This document shows positions 48,356-57,541 of a stretch of DNA of 64,000 nt, piece by piece. The position numbers were made by a program, and so were the translations under genes. Within the stretch, counting starts at the first letter, position 1; each line of letters starts with the position of its first letter. Under the pieces are notes generated by a model. The model was given only the letters and a program-made list of their open reading frames with translations. It ran no database searches and was not told the DNA's origin. The DNA is from Rhizobium sp. BK418. GTDB taxonomy: Bacteria; Pseudomonadota; Alphaproteobacteria; Rhizobiales; Rhizobiaceae. The stretch is from NCBI RefSeq assembly GCF_004341105.1, contig NZ_SLZK01000008.1, positions 62,001 through 126,000 on the forward strand, written 5' to 3'.

Positions 48356-50161
48356 TCAGACGACCTGGAAGAAGTGCCCTGCTCCGGCCTGCTGATAGGA
48401 GCGCTTCGGCGACTCATAGTCGGCCGCGCGGAACGGGCTCTTGATCTCGTCGTTCGAAATCCGCCGCGTCTGGCGGCGGGAGGGGTCGGCGATCGGTACC
48501 GCCGCCATCAGGCGCTTGGTGTATTCATGCTGCGGATTCTCGAAGACAGCCTGCCGCGGGCCGATTTCGACAATCTCGCCGAGATACATGACTGCCACCC
48601 GATGGCTGATCCGCTCCACCACCGCCATGTCGTGCGAGATGAAGAGATAGCCGAGGCCGTATTTCTCCTGCAGGTCCAGCATCAGGTTGATGACCTGCGC
48701 CTTGACCGAGACGTCGAGCGCGGAAACGGACTCGTCGGCGATGATCAGCTTCGGTTCGAGAGCGAGCGCTCGGGCGATGCAGACGCGCTGGCGCTGGCCG
48801 CCCGAGAACTCGTGAGGGAAGCGGTCCGCCATTGATGCCGAGAGGCCGACGCGCTGCAGCAGCTCGCCTACCCGCTCCTTCGCTTCGGCAACATCGGCGA
48901 GACCGTGCGTTACGATCGGCTCGGCGATCGCATCCCCGATACGGATGCGAGGGTTGAGGCTTTCGAATGGGTCCTGGAAGATCATCTGCGCTTCCCGGCG
49001 GATATCCGCCAGCTGCGACTTGCCCGCTCCAAGCACCCTCTTCCCGTCGATCTCGATCGTGCCGGATCTCGCATCTGTCAGCCGGATGATCGAGCGGCCG
49101 GTGGTGGACTTGCCGCAGCCGGACTCTCCGACGAGTGAGAGGGTCTCGCCCTGCCGCAACTCAAGGGACACGTCTTCGACGGCGTGGATACGGCCGATGG
49201 TCCTGCGCAGGAAACCCTTCTTAATGTCGAAACGCGTTACCAGGTTGTCGACCTTCAGGATCGGCGCGGCATCATGTTTCACTGTGTCCACGGTCGGTTT
49301 CACAGGCTGGATTTCACCAGTGGTCATGTCGACCTGCGGGAAGCGCAGCGGCCGCTCCAGCCCGGTCATCGAGCCGAGCTGCGGCACGGCGGAAAGCAGC
49401 GCCCGCGTATAGGGGTGCCTGGCACCGGCGAAGATCTCGCGCGTGGTACCGGTCTCGACGGCGTCGCCGCGATACATGACGACCGTCCGGTCGGAGATCT
49501 CGGCCACCACGCCCATGTCGTGAGTGATGAAGAGGACGGACATGCCTTCCTCCTCCTGCAGCGTCTTGATGAGCTCGAGGATCTGCGCCTGGATGGTGAC
49601 GTCAAGCGCCGTCGTCGGCTCGTCGGCGATGAGGAGCTTCGGATCGCAGGCGAGCGCGATCGCAATGACGACACGCTGTCGCATGCCGCCGGAGAAATTC
49701 ATCGGGTATTCGTTGAGACGTGACTTCGCCGACGGAATACGGACCTTTTCCAGGAGCCGAACCGCCTCGGCTTCTGCCTGCGACCAGGACATGCCGCGAT
49801 GCTGGACGAGAACCTCGGTGATCTGCTTGCCGATCTTCAGCACCGGATTGAGGCTCGTCATCGGTTCCTGGAAGATCATGCCGATCTGGTTTCCCCGAAT
49901 GGATTGCATCTCGTCCAGGGGCAGGTCTAGCAGGTTCCTTCCCTCGAAGTCGATCCTGCCGGTCACGCGCGCATTGCCCGGTGACAGGAGCCGCATGATC
50001 GACATGGCCGTCACGCTCTTGCCGGAGCCAGACTCGCCGACCACGGCAACGGTCTCCTTCGCGCCGAGGTCGAAGCTGACGTCGCGCACCACGTTCCGCC
50101 ATTCGCCGCCGACGCGGAACGAGGTGTTGAGGTTGGAGATCGAAAGTATCGGTTGGGTCAT
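48356..50161 (-). CDS. Fused dipeptide-type ABC transporter ATPase (DppD-DppF/GsiA-like)
   Basis: A 601-residue protein with two complete ABC ATPase domains. Domain 1 (about 1-265) has VGESGSGKSVTAM, NFSGGMRQRVVIA and LLIADEPTTALDV. Domain 2 (about 300-575) has VGESGCGKSTTGR, EFSGGQRQRVCIARA and LIIADESVSALDV. Each is followed by an oligopeptide-transporter C-terminal segment (RHPYTRALLSAVP, QHEYTKRLMAAVP). It powers the importer formed with the two permeases upstream. It is the last gene of the seven-gene operon. Confidence 0.93.
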   Translation of the reverse strand: MTQPILSISNLNTSFRVGGEWRNVVRDVSFDLGAKETVAVVGESGSGKSVTAMSIMRLLSPGNARVTGRIDFEGRNLLDLPLDEMQSIRGNQIGMIFQEPMTSLNPVLKIGKQITEVLVQHRGMSWSQAEAEAVRLLEKVRIPSAKSRLNEYPMNFSGGMRQRVVIAIALACDPKLLIADEPTTALDVTIQAQILELIKTLQEEEGMSVLFITHDMGVVAEISDRTVVMYRGDAVETGTTREIFAGARHPYTRALLSAVPQLGSMTGLERPLRFPQVDMTTGEIQPVKPTVDTVKHDAAPILKVDNLVTRFDIKKGFLRRTIGRIHAVEDVSLELRQGETLSLVGESGCGKSTTGRSIIRLTDARSGTIEIDGKRVLGAGKSQLADIRREAQMIFQDPFESLNPRIRIGDAIAEPIVTHGLADVAEAKERVGELLQRVGLSASMADRFPHEFSGGQRQRVCIARALALEPKLIIADESVSALDVSVKAQVINLMLDLQEKYGLGYLFISHDMAVVERISHRVAVMYLGEIVEIGPRQAVFENPQHEYTKRLMAAVPIADPSRRQTRRISNDEIKSPFRAADYESPKRSYQQAGAGHFFQVV

Positions 50162-50164
50162 GTC

Positions 50165-51103
50165 TCAGCCTTCCCGCCGAGGATTGAGGATGTCGCGCAG
50201 GCTGTCGCCGATCAGGTTGATGGCAACGATGAGCAACAGAAGCACGAGGCCGGGGAAAAAGCTGATCCAGTAGTCCCCGGAGAGGAGATGTTCGAATCCG
50301 TTCGAGATCAGCAAGCCGAGCGAAGGCTCGGTGACGGGCAAGCCGATGCCGAGGAAGGAAAGCGTCGCTTCCAGCATGATGGCATAGGCAACACGCATGG
50401 TCGCGACGACGATCAGCGGCGGCAGGCAGTTCGGCAGGATGTGGCGGAAGAGAATGCTCCGGTCCGGAAGCGCCATCGAGCGGGCGGCATCCACATAGGC
50501 CCGCTTGCGTTCCACCAGCGCCGAACCGCGAATCGTGCGGGCATAATAGCCCCACTGCGTGACGATCAGCGCCAGGATGATCTTGTCAACCCCCTGCCCC
50601 AGGATCGCCAGGAAGATCAGCGCGATCAGGATCGCCGGAAAGCTGAGCTGGATATCGACGACGCGCATCAGGAAGGAATCCAGACGGCCGCCGGTATAGG
50701 CGCTCATAAGGCCGATCGAGGCGCCGATTATCAAAGCGATTGCTGCACTGGAGATGCCGACGAGGATGCTCGTACGAAGCCCGTAGAGGATCGCGCTCAT
50801 AAGATCGCGCCCCTGGTCGTCCGTGCCGATCAGGTAGACCATGCCGCCCATACTCTGCGAGCCGGGCGGGAGGCGGCCATCAAGGATGTCGAGCTGCGAC
50901 AGGTCGTAAGGATTCTGCGGCGCGATCAAAGGCGCGAATAGGGCGGCCAGAACAAAGGCCAGCACCAGCAGGATGCCGACAAGCGCGAGCTTGTCATGCA
51001 GGAGGGCGGAGATCACCTGACGGAATGGAGAGCGAGAACGCGCCTCGCCAGATGCGCTGCGGGCATGGACCGAGATTGCGGCATTCTTTTCCTGGCTCAT
51101 CAC
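50165..51103 (-). CDS. Dipeptide/opine-type ABC transporter permease (DppC-like)
   Basis: A 312-residue permease. The N-terminal helix (KLALVGILLVLAFVLAALFAPLIAPQNPYDL) and the segment LIGTDDQGRDLMSAILYGLRTSILVG are hallmarks of DppC/OppC. The EAA loop is YVDAARSMALPDRSILFRHILPN near residue 180. Its start overlaps the stop of the DppB-like gene by 4 bases. Confidence 0.92.
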   Translation of the reverse strand: MMSQEKNAAISVHARSASGEARSRSPFRQVISALLHDKLALVGILLVLAFVLAALFAPLIAPQNPYDLSQLDILDGRLPPGSQSMGGMVYLIGTDDQGRDLMSAILYGLRTSILVGISSAAIALIIGASIGLMSAYTGGRLDSFLMRVVDIQLSFPAILIALIFLAILGQGVDKIILALIVTQWGYYARTIRGSALVERKRAYVDAARSMALPDRSILFRHILPNCLPPLIVVATMRVAYAIMLEATLSFLGIGLPVTEPSLGLLISNGFEHLLSGDYWISFFPGLVLLLLIVAINLIGDSLRDILNPRREG

Positions 51104-52074
51104 GAATTCCCTTCAAGACGAACGCGCGGGTCGACGATCGAATAGAGGAGGTCGACGAGGAGATTGATGACGCTGAACATCACGACCGTGATCATGAGGT
51201 AGGCGAGGATGACGGGACGATCGAGGACGGCGATGGCGTCGATGATGAGTTTGCCCATGCCCGGCCAGGCGAAAATCGTCTCCGTCACGACGGCAAACGC
51301 GATCAGCGAACCGAGCTCCAGACCGATCACGGTGATCAGCGGAATGAGCGTGTTCTTCAGCACGTGCACGATGACGATCCGGCGCTCGGGCAGACCCTTC
51401 GCACGGGCGAAACGCACGAAATCGAGCTGCATCGTTTCAAGCACGCCGGCCCTTGTCAGGCGGATGATGAGGGAGATTTTAAACAGTGCCAGATTGAGGG
51501 CCGGCAGGAGAAGGTGCGACAGGCCATCCAGGGTGAAGAGACTGATCGGCACGCCGAAAACGGGCACCGTCTCACCCCGTCCGGATGCCGGCAGCCAGCC
51601 GAAATGCACGCTGAACAGCATGATCATCACCAGGCCGATCCAGAACGTCGGTAGGCTGAAGCCGAGGATGGAAAAGGTCATGACCGATTTGGAGACGAGG
51701 CTCTTCGGCTTCAGGCCCGCATAGACGCCGAGCGGAATTCCGAAAACGAGACCGATCACCAGCGCCACGAAGGCGAGCTCCAGCGTCGCCGGCATGCGGT
51801 TGAGGATCAGCGTCAATGCCGGCTGGTTGAAGACGAAGGAATTGCCGAGGTCGCCCGAAAGCGCCCTGGTGAGAAACAGCCAGTATTGTTCCCAGACCGG
51901 CTTGTCGAGGCCGAAGGACTGGATGACCTGCAGGCGCTCGGCCGGCGTCGCCGTCGGGCTCAGCAGCACGTCGACCGGGTTGCCGACGAGATAGAGGCCC
52001 GCAAAGACCAGGACCGACATCACGAATAGGGTCAGAACGGTCTGGATCGATCGGCTCAGGAGATATCCGCTCAT
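51100..52074 (-). CDS. Dipeptide/opine-type ABC transporter permease (DppB-like)
   Basis: A 324-residue permease. It starts MSGYLLSRSIQTVLTLFVMSVLVFAGLYLVGNPVD and has RMPATLELAFVALVIGLVFGIPLGV near residue 93, typical of DppB. The EAA-like loop is FVRFARAKGLPERRIVIVHVLKNTLIP near residue 218. Overlaps the nucleoside hydrolase gene by 4 bases, tying transport to that enzyme. Confidence 0.92.
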   Translation of the reverse strand: MSGYLLSRSIQTVLTLFVMSVLVFAGLYLVGNPVDVLLSPTATPAERLQVIQSFGLDKPVWEQYWLFLTRALSGDLGNSFVFNQPALTLILNRMPATLELAFVALVIGLVFGIPLGVYAGLKPKSLVSKSVMTFSILGFSLPTFWIGLVMIMLFSVHFGWLPASGRGETVPVFGVPISLFTLDGLSHLLLPALNLALFKISLIIRLTRAGVLETMQLDFVRFARAKGLPERRIVIVHVLKNTLIPLITVIGLELGSLIAFAVVTETIFAWPGMGKLIIDAIAVLDRPVILAYLMITVVMFSVINLLVDLLYSIVDPRVRLEGNS

Positions 52075-53054
52075 AGATTCATGCCTCCCGGTGTTGTCGG
52101 ACCGGACGCAGCGCTTCCGTAAAGCGAGATGCGCTCGACCAACAGATTGATGAATCCAGCTTCGTCGACGTCGGTAACCACAGTGGCATTCGGCACGCGG
52201 TCCATCTTTTGGTAGAAATCAGCATAGGTATAGCCCATCGTGAGTCCTGTTACCTGCGTGCCGACGGTCGCCTTGCGGCTGGTGAAAAGTTCGGGCCTGA
52301 TCAGCCACGCGATCGTCGTCGCATCGTGGATCGGCCCGCCGGGCCGTTTGAAGCGCGCGATGTCGCTGCGATCGAAGGTCGAAAAGAGATTGTAGAGCGC
52401 GCCGCCGGCTGCACCCCCGCGATCGCCGAAACACTTGAAGTGTTCCGCCGTGAACAGCGCCTGGAAGGTCATGTCGAGCGGCATGACCACGATCGGAACG
52501 CCGGAACGATAGACAATCTCGGCTGCGTGCGGGTCCGCATAGATATTGAATTCCGCCCATGGGGTGCGGTGGCCCAGCGCAGTGAACGCGCCTCCCATGG
52601 AGACGATCTGGCGGATACCGCGCGTCACGTCGGGATGCTGGATGAGGGCGAGCGCGATATTGGTCATCGGCCCGATGGCGCAGATGGTGATCGGATCGCC
52701 GGCTTCCGCTGCCGCGCGCGCCGAGCGGACGATGAAGCGAACGGCGTGCTCCTCAGCGGGCACGATGCCGCCTCGGGCGATCAGTTCATCGCCGAACGAG
52801 CCGATCCTGGCATATTTGCCGAAGACCTGTTCCCTGACGAGAGGACCCGGCGCCCCGGCATGAACGGGGACATCCGCGCGTCCTGACACACCGACGATCT
52901 TGCAGACGTTGGTGAGAGTATCTTTCAACGGCACGTTTCCGGCGACGACCGACAAGCCGAGCACGTCGATTTCGGGCGACGCCAGTGCCATGAGGATGGC
53001 GGCCGCATCGTCGACACCCGGGTCCGCATCGATGATGATCCGGTGACGGTTCAT
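52071..53054 (-). CDS. Nucleoside hydrolase (IunH family), first of two
   Basis: A 327-residue enzyme that would split a ribonucleoside or related N-glycoside into base and sugar. The calcium site motif is IIIDADPGVDDAAAIL near residue 6, with further ligand regions CAIGPMTNIALAL near 125, AEFNIYADPHAAEIV near 166 and GPIHDATTIAWLI near 241. The usual LDVTH reads LDMTFQ here, so a histidine near residue 195 is a phenylalanine, hinting at altered base specificity. It is adjacent to, and overlapping with, a second family member. Confidence 0.88.
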   Translation of the reverse strand: MNRHRIIIDADPGVDDAAAILMALASPEIDVLGLSVVAGNVPLKDTLTNVCKIVGVSGRADVPVHAGAPGPLVREQVFGKYARIGSFGDELIARGGIVPAEEHAVRFIVRSARAAAEAGDPITICAIGPMTNIALALIQHPDVTRGIRQIVSMGGAFTALGHRTPWAEFNIYADPHAAEIVYRSGVPIVVMPLDMTFQALFTAEHFKCFGDRGGAAGGALYNLFSTFDRSDIARFKRPGGPIHDATTIAWLIRPELFTSRKATVGTQVTGLTMGYTYADFYQKMDRVPNATVVTDVDEAGFINLLVERISLYGSAASGPTTPGGMNL

Positions 53055-54010
53055 GCGACGACCTTTTCGGCATAGCGGGAAAGGCGATCGAGAAAGAGGC
53101 CGATGATCCCTTCGACATCGACGCTGATCACGATGTCCGCATTGGGCTCGAGACCGCTCTTACCATACCAGTCGGCGACCGTCTGCCCCATGCACAGTTC
53201 GCTCTCGTGTTCGACGAACACGCGGACGCGTTGCGTTTCGAAAAGATGCGGCGCCAGCAGATAGGCGATCACCAGCGGATCGTGGAGGGGACCGCCACGC
53301 GATCCGTAACGGCGCACGTCGTTACGGTCCCAGAAGGCCATCAGTTCGGCAAGCGTTTGCGAAATACGGCCGCTGACGCTCGAAAACTGCGCGACATGCT
53401 CCGGTTTCAGCATGACCTGGTGCGTCGCATCGAGTGCCAGCGCGACGATCGGGATGCCGCTCGAAAAGACCACATGCGCCGCATGGGGATCGGCCAGTAC
53501 GTTGAATTCCGCTGTCATCGTACGATTGCCAGGCTCGCGATAGGCACCGCCCATCATCACGATACGCTCGATCCCCTCGGCGATCTGCGGGGTCATCCGC
53601 AGCGCCACCGCTACGTTGGTCATAGGACCGAGGCAACAGATGGTGATGCGCCTCTGCGAAGCAGCCGCGGCAGCCAGCGTGTCGATGAGGAAGTCTACGG
53701 CAGACTTGTTCTCCACCGTCTTCACTGGATCCGGCAGCACCGTATTGCCGAGCCCGGTCTTGCCGTGGAACTGACCGTAGATCGGCTCCCGCAGCATCGG
53801 CCGGAAGCATCCGGCATAGACCGGAATATCCGTCCTGCGGCCGAGTTCACAGATCTGCAGGGCATTCCGAACGGTGCGTTCAAGCGGCTGGTTGCCGCAA
53901 ACAGGCGTGATGCCCAGTATCTCGAGTTCCGGCGAAACGAAAGCGGTCAAGAGCGCGATTGTGTCATCGATCCCCGGATCGCAGTCAACAATGATCGGAA
54001 TTAGGTTCAT
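53051..54010 (-). CDS. Nucleoside hydrolase (IunH family), second of two
   Basis: A 319-residue enzyme of the same family. It has IIVDCDPGIDDTIALL near residue 6, CCLGPMTNVAVAL near 126, AEFNVLADPHAAHVV near 166, ALDATHQVML (histidine retained) near 192, and GPLHDPLVIAYLL near 240. The start MNLIPIIVDCDPG at 54010 matches the family; the frame stays open further upstream through the next gene but without support. It is paralogous to the downstream gene. Two hydrolases in one operon suggest two N-glycosides or two steps. Confidence 0.9.
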   Translation of the reverse strand: MNLIPIIVDCDPGIDDTIALLTAFVSPELEILGITPVCGNQPLERTVRNALQICELGRRTDIPVYAGCFRPMLREPIYGQFHGKTGLGNTVLPDPVKTVENKSAVDFLIDTLAAAAASQRRITICCLGPMTNVAVALRMTPQIAEGIERIVMMGGAYREPGNRTMTAEFNVLADPHAAHVVFSSGIPIVALALDATHQVMLKPEHVAQFSSVSGRISQTLAELMAFWDRNDVRRYGSRGGPLHDPLVIAYLLAPHLFETQRVRVFVEHESELCMGQTVADWYGKSGLEPNADIVISVDVEGIIGLFLDRLSRYAEKVVA

Positions 54011-54050
54011 TTCAAAATCGCCTTTGGATTGTTGGTCAGACGGCTGGGGC

Positions 54051-54932
54051 TCAGAGCGCGCCGACATCGCCCAGAACCGCACGGATCTCGGCACGGGCAG
54101 CCTCGCCGAGCGGCATCTGTGGCGCCATCGGCACGCCGACCGGAAAACCTTGAAGTTCGAGCGCCGTCTTGATGCAGGCGGCGATCGAATATTTCGCGAA
54201 GATCTCGTTGACGCGCCAAAGCGGTCGCTGCAGTTCCATCGCTTTTGCCCAGTTCCCTGCCTTCGCGGCTTCATAAAGGGCGATGCTCTGGCGCGGCACA
54301 ATGCAGGCGGGACCGGCCATCCAGCCGACCCCGCCAATCATCATCACGCAGACCGGAATGTGTGCGGAGGCGGCAAACACCTCGATCCGGCCGCGGGTGC
54401 GCTCGATGATGGAGAGAAGACGTCCCGTATTGGTCGAGGCATCCTTGATGTACCGGATGTTCTCGATACGGCTCAGCCGCTCGATGACCGGCAAGGTGAG
54501 GTCCGAGCGCTGGAACTGCGGATTGGTATAAAGCACGATCGGGCGACCACGGGCAGCCTTGGCGATCGCGGTGAAATAGGCCTCGACACCTTCATCGCTG
54601 ATCGGGAAATACGCCTCGAGGATGGCCAAAATGCCATCCGCTCCCGCCTCGACCATATACTCTGTCTGTGCGACTGCATCGCTGGTCGACGTAGACGCCA
54701 CGCCGGCGACAACGGGCACGCGGCCGCGATTGGCCGAAATCACCGTGTCGACGACGTGGCGCCGCTGCTCTTGGGAGAGATAGGCGAATTCGCCGGTGCT
54801 GCCGAGCGGCGTCAGGCCGTGGACGCCCTCGGCGATCAGGTGATCCACCAGGTCGGTCAGCACGGTTTCCATGACCGCACCCGACTGATCGACCGGCGAA
54901 ACGAGGTAGGGAAATACACCGCTGAAAGACAT
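54051..54932 (-). CDS. DapA-family lyase (dihydrodipicolinate synthase/N-acetylneuraminate lyase type)
   Basis: A 293-residue TIM-barrel lyase. The N-terminus has GVFPYLVSPVDQSGAV and GLTPLGSTGEFAYLS near residue 40. The catalytic tyrosine is kept in RPIVLYTNPQFQRS near residue 132, and the Schiff-base lysine in NIRYIKDASTNTGR near residue 160. It would cleave or form a keto acid from the sugar or base released by the hydrolases; the reaction is unknown. True dihydrodipicolinate synthesis is unlikely given the context. It lies 40 bases upstream of the second hydrolase gene. Confidence 0.87.
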   Translation of the reverse strand: MSFSGVFPYLVSPVDQSGAVMETVLTDLVDHLIAEGVHGLTPLGSTGEFAYLSQEQRRHVVDTVISANRGRVPVVAGVASTSTSDAVAQTEYMVEAGADGILAILEAYFPISDEGVEAYFTAIAKAARGRPIVLYTNPQFQRSDLTLPVIERLSRIENIRYIKDASTNTGRLLSIIERTRGRIEVFAASAHIPVCVMMIGGVGWMAGPACIVPRQSIALYEAAKAGNWAKAMELQRPLWRVNEIFAKYSIAACIKTALELQGFPVGVPMAPQMPLGEAARAEIRAVLGDVGAL

Positions 54933-54953
54933 GATGGACTACCGCTTTCCGGA

Positions 54954-56504
54954 TCAGTTCGGCTTCACGTAATAAGGAAGCGTGTAGGCATCCGAACGGC
55001 CTTCGTAGGAAAGGTCGTTTTTGATCGCCCAGGTGTTGGCCAGATAGAAGACCGGGATGACGCCGAGATCTGTCATGGCGATCTCGGTCGCCTTCTTCAG
55101 AAGCTCCTCGCGGCTGGCGTCATCCAGCGTGCCGCGGGCTTCGCTCAGCGCCTTGTCGAACGCCGGATTGGAGTAGCGGCCGCGATTGCCCTGCCCCGCC
55201 TTCTCGCCATAGGTCTCGAGAATCGGGCCGAGCACACCGGAAGCTTCGCCGGTCTCGACGGCCGCTCCGCCCATGATGAAGCTGAACTCCAGATTGGACG
55301 CACGAGTGAAGTAGACGCTGCCTGGCAGCGTCACCACCTGAGTCTTGATGCCGATGCGGCTGAAGAACTGGCCGATCGCCTGTGCGACCTTGGAGTCGTT
55401 CGGATAACGGTCGTTCGAGGCATGGAAGGTCAGCGAGAAGCCATTCGGATATCCGGCACCGGCCAAAAGCTCCTTGGCCTTGTTCGGGTCGTAAGGATCG
55501 ACCTTGATGTTCGGATCGTAACCGAAATAGCCTTCGGGGACGACCTGACCGGCCGGCACACCTTGACCGTCCATGATGCGGTCGACGAGTGCTTCGCGGT
55601 TGATCGAAAGCGAAAGCGCGCGACGCACTTCCGGCTTCAACAGCGGGTTCTTGCCGTCGGGCCCCTTTGCAAAGGGCGATTCCTCGCGGCCCTGGTCCAT
55701 GTGAAGGTACATGATCCGGTTGCCCGCCACATTGACGACCTTGAGCTTGTCGGACGCCTGGAGCTTGCGCGTGTCGGCAGTTGGGATGCTCTCGATCATG
55801 TCGACATCGCCGGACAGGATGGCGGCGACGCGGGCGCTGCTGTTCTTGAACACCCGGAACATCACCTTGTCCCAGGCGGCCTTCTTATCCCAGTAATCGT
55901 CGTTGCGAGCGACGACGACATTGTCGTCCGGCGTCCAGGAAACAAACTTGAACGGACCGGTGCCGATGACACCCTTGCCAGAATTCATCTCTTCCGTTGT
56001 CGTATTTTCCATCTCGGCCGGCAGGATGGCGATGCGGCTCAGATTGTTGAGCAAGAGCGGCGTCGGGCCGTCCGTTTTGATGCGCACCGTCAGCGGATCG
56101 ACGGCAGTGACCTCGGTAATTGCCTTCACATAGGCTGCAAACGAGCTCGGGCTATTCTTCGAGGCCAGGGGGACGCGCTTGATGCTGGCGACGACGTCTT
56201 CAGCGGTAAAATCGCTTCCGTCGTGGAACTTGACGTTCGGGCGCAGCTTGAATTCCCAGGTCGCGTCGTCGATTGTCTTCCAGGAGACTGCGAGCGCCGG
56301 CTGGATCTGCTGCTTGGCATCCTGGTTGACGAGGCCGTCAAACATATTGCGCGCCATGGCGCTATTGGGGCCGACGACATAGAACTGCGGATCCATGGAC
56401 GTGGTCGATGCAGCAAGCCCGACAGTCAGATCCCTGGCGTAGCCTGTGAGGGGTACGGCAAAAACAGACGCTGCCAATGTGGCTGCGATCGCGTGGAATT
56501 TCAT
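54954..56504 (-). CDS. Peptide/opine-type ABC substrate-binding protein (family 5)
   Basis: A 516-residue periplasmic binding protein. The signal peptide covers about residues 1-23 (MKFHAIAATLAASVFAVPLTGYA before RDLTVGL). Family-5 hallmarks include TTSMDPQFYVVGPNSAMARNMFDGLV, WEFKLRPNVKFHDGSDFTAEDVV and KPEVRRALSLSINREALV. It delivers a ligand to the DppBC-like permeases. Given the two nucleoside hydrolases, the ligand may be a nucleoside-containing conjugate; this is inference. The ATG at 56504 has GGAGCTCC upstream. First gene of the operon, divergent from a LysR gene. Confidence 0.9.
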   Translation of the reverse strand: MKFHAIAATLAASVFAVPLTGYARDLTVGLAASTTSMDPQFYVVGPNSAMARNMFDGLVNQDAKQQIQPALAVSWKTIDDATWEFKLRPNVKFHDGSDFTAEDVVASIKRVPLASKNSPSSFAAYVKAITEVTAVDPLTVRIKTDGPTPLLLNNLSRIAILPAEMENTTTEEMNSGKGVIGTGPFKFVSWTPDDNVVVARNDDYWDKKAAWDKVMFRVFKNSSARVAAILSGDVDMIESIPTADTRKLQASDKLKVVNVAGNRIMYLHMDQGREESPFAKGPDGKNPLLKPEVRRALSLSINREALVDRIMDGQGVPAGQVVPEGYFGYDPNIKVDPYDPNKAKELLAGAGYPNGFSLTFHASNDRYPNDSKVAQAIGQFFSRIGIKTQVVTLPGSVYFTRASNLEFSFIMGGAAVETGEASGVLGPILETYGEKAGQGNRGRYSNPAFDKALSEARGTLDDASREELLKKATEIAMTDLGVIPVFYLANTWAIKNDLSYEGRSDAYTLPYYVKPN

Positions 56505-56638
56505 GATGGAGCTCCTCCGAGTTTCCGATATCCGCGCTCTCCCTGCGGATTGGAGACGCAAATAAAACGTCCACAAAGAAAAGAAAAATTGCATTTGGTG
56601 TTCAGTCCATGCCCTAATGTTATGGGAGTGTTTGAGCA

Positions 56639-57541
56639 ATGCGATTGAAACCACGACAGGTCGAAGCCTTCAGAAGCGTGATGATGACGGGCGGCATTAC
56701 CGCCGCCGCAGAGGCAATGAACGTGACGCAGCCCGCGGTCAGCCGCCTCATTCGCGACCTGGAGGAGATCGTCCGGATCACCCTCTTCGAACGGGTGGGC
56801 GCGCGGCTGGTGCCGACAGCCGAGGCGACACAGCTTTTTCGGGAGGTCGAGCGGCTTTATCTCGGACTGGACCAGATTGCCCAGGCAGCCGACGATATCC
56901 GCCGACACAAAAATATTGTGCTCAGGATCGGCAGCGTCACCTCGCTGGTTCGCCCTTACCTGCAGCAGGCGATCATCGACGTCATCGGCAATCGTCTGGA
57001 CATTCCGCTGGTGATCGATGTCGAAAACAGCCGTCATATCTGGGACATGGTCGAAAAGAACCGCTACGATCTCGGTTTCGTCTTCAGCTCCCCCCGCATG
57101 AGCGACAAGAATGCAGTCCTGCTACACAGCGCGCCTGCTGTCGCCGCCATGGCTCCGGGTCATAGATTGGCATCGCGACGGATAATCACACCGGCCGATT
57201 TTCAGGACGAACGCGTCCTGATCCCCGGCAAGAATTCACCGCTGAGGCTCGCTCTGGATCGCGCCTTTGCCAGTGCGGAGTATCCACCGGCAAGCACGAT
57301 GGAAACGTCCATGCTGAATTGCTGCCATTTTGCGGCATCCGGAATGGGAATAGGCGTCGTCGACTATACAAGTCTTCGCGCCGCGGGAGCCGATATTGTC
57401 GCGATCCCCTTCGAGCCAAGGATCGACGTCTCCTACTTCGCAATTCGGCCATCAGGCGGACAGCGTATCACCATCTTGGACGATCTGGTCCGGCGGATGC
57501 GCGAGCTAATCAGCTCCAAATCAGAATCTATCGCAGGGTGA
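56639..57541 (+). CDS. LysR-family regulator of the divergent transport operon
   Basis: A 300-residue LysR-type regulator of the OccR/NocR-like group that controls opine uptake operons. The helix-turn-helix covers about residues 1-60 (MRLKPRQVEAFRSVMMTGGITAAAEAMNVTQPAVSRLIRDLEE). The effector domain spans about 90-290. It is divergent from the binding-protein gene with 134 bases between, the classic layout of a LysR activator and its target. The inducer is presumably the imported ligand or a product. Confidence 0.9.
   Translation: MRLKPRQVEAFRSVMMTGGITAAAEAMNVTQPAVSRLIRDLEEIVRITLFERVGARLVPTAEATQLFREVERLYLGLDQIAQAADDIRRHKNIVLRIGSVTSLVRPYLQQAIIDVIGNRLDIPLVIDVENSRHIWDMVEKNRYDLGFVFSSPRMSDKNAVLLHSAPAVAAMAPGHRLASRRIITPADFQDERVLIPGKNSPLRLALDRAFASAEYPPASTMETSMLNCCHFAASGMGIGVVDYTSLRAAGADIVAIPFEPRIDVSYFAIRPSGGQRITILDDLVRRMRELISSKSESIAG

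Noticed and set aside
53051..54337. Longer nucleoside hydrolase frame beginning at 54337
   Set aside because: The upstream portion is the opposite-frame shadow of the DapA-family gene; the family N-terminus is at 54010.
53874..56648. A plus-strand frame of over 900 codons opposite the ABC/hydrolase operon
   Set aside because: It is antisense to four well-supported genes, has no family resemblance, and is a product of GC-rich codon bias.
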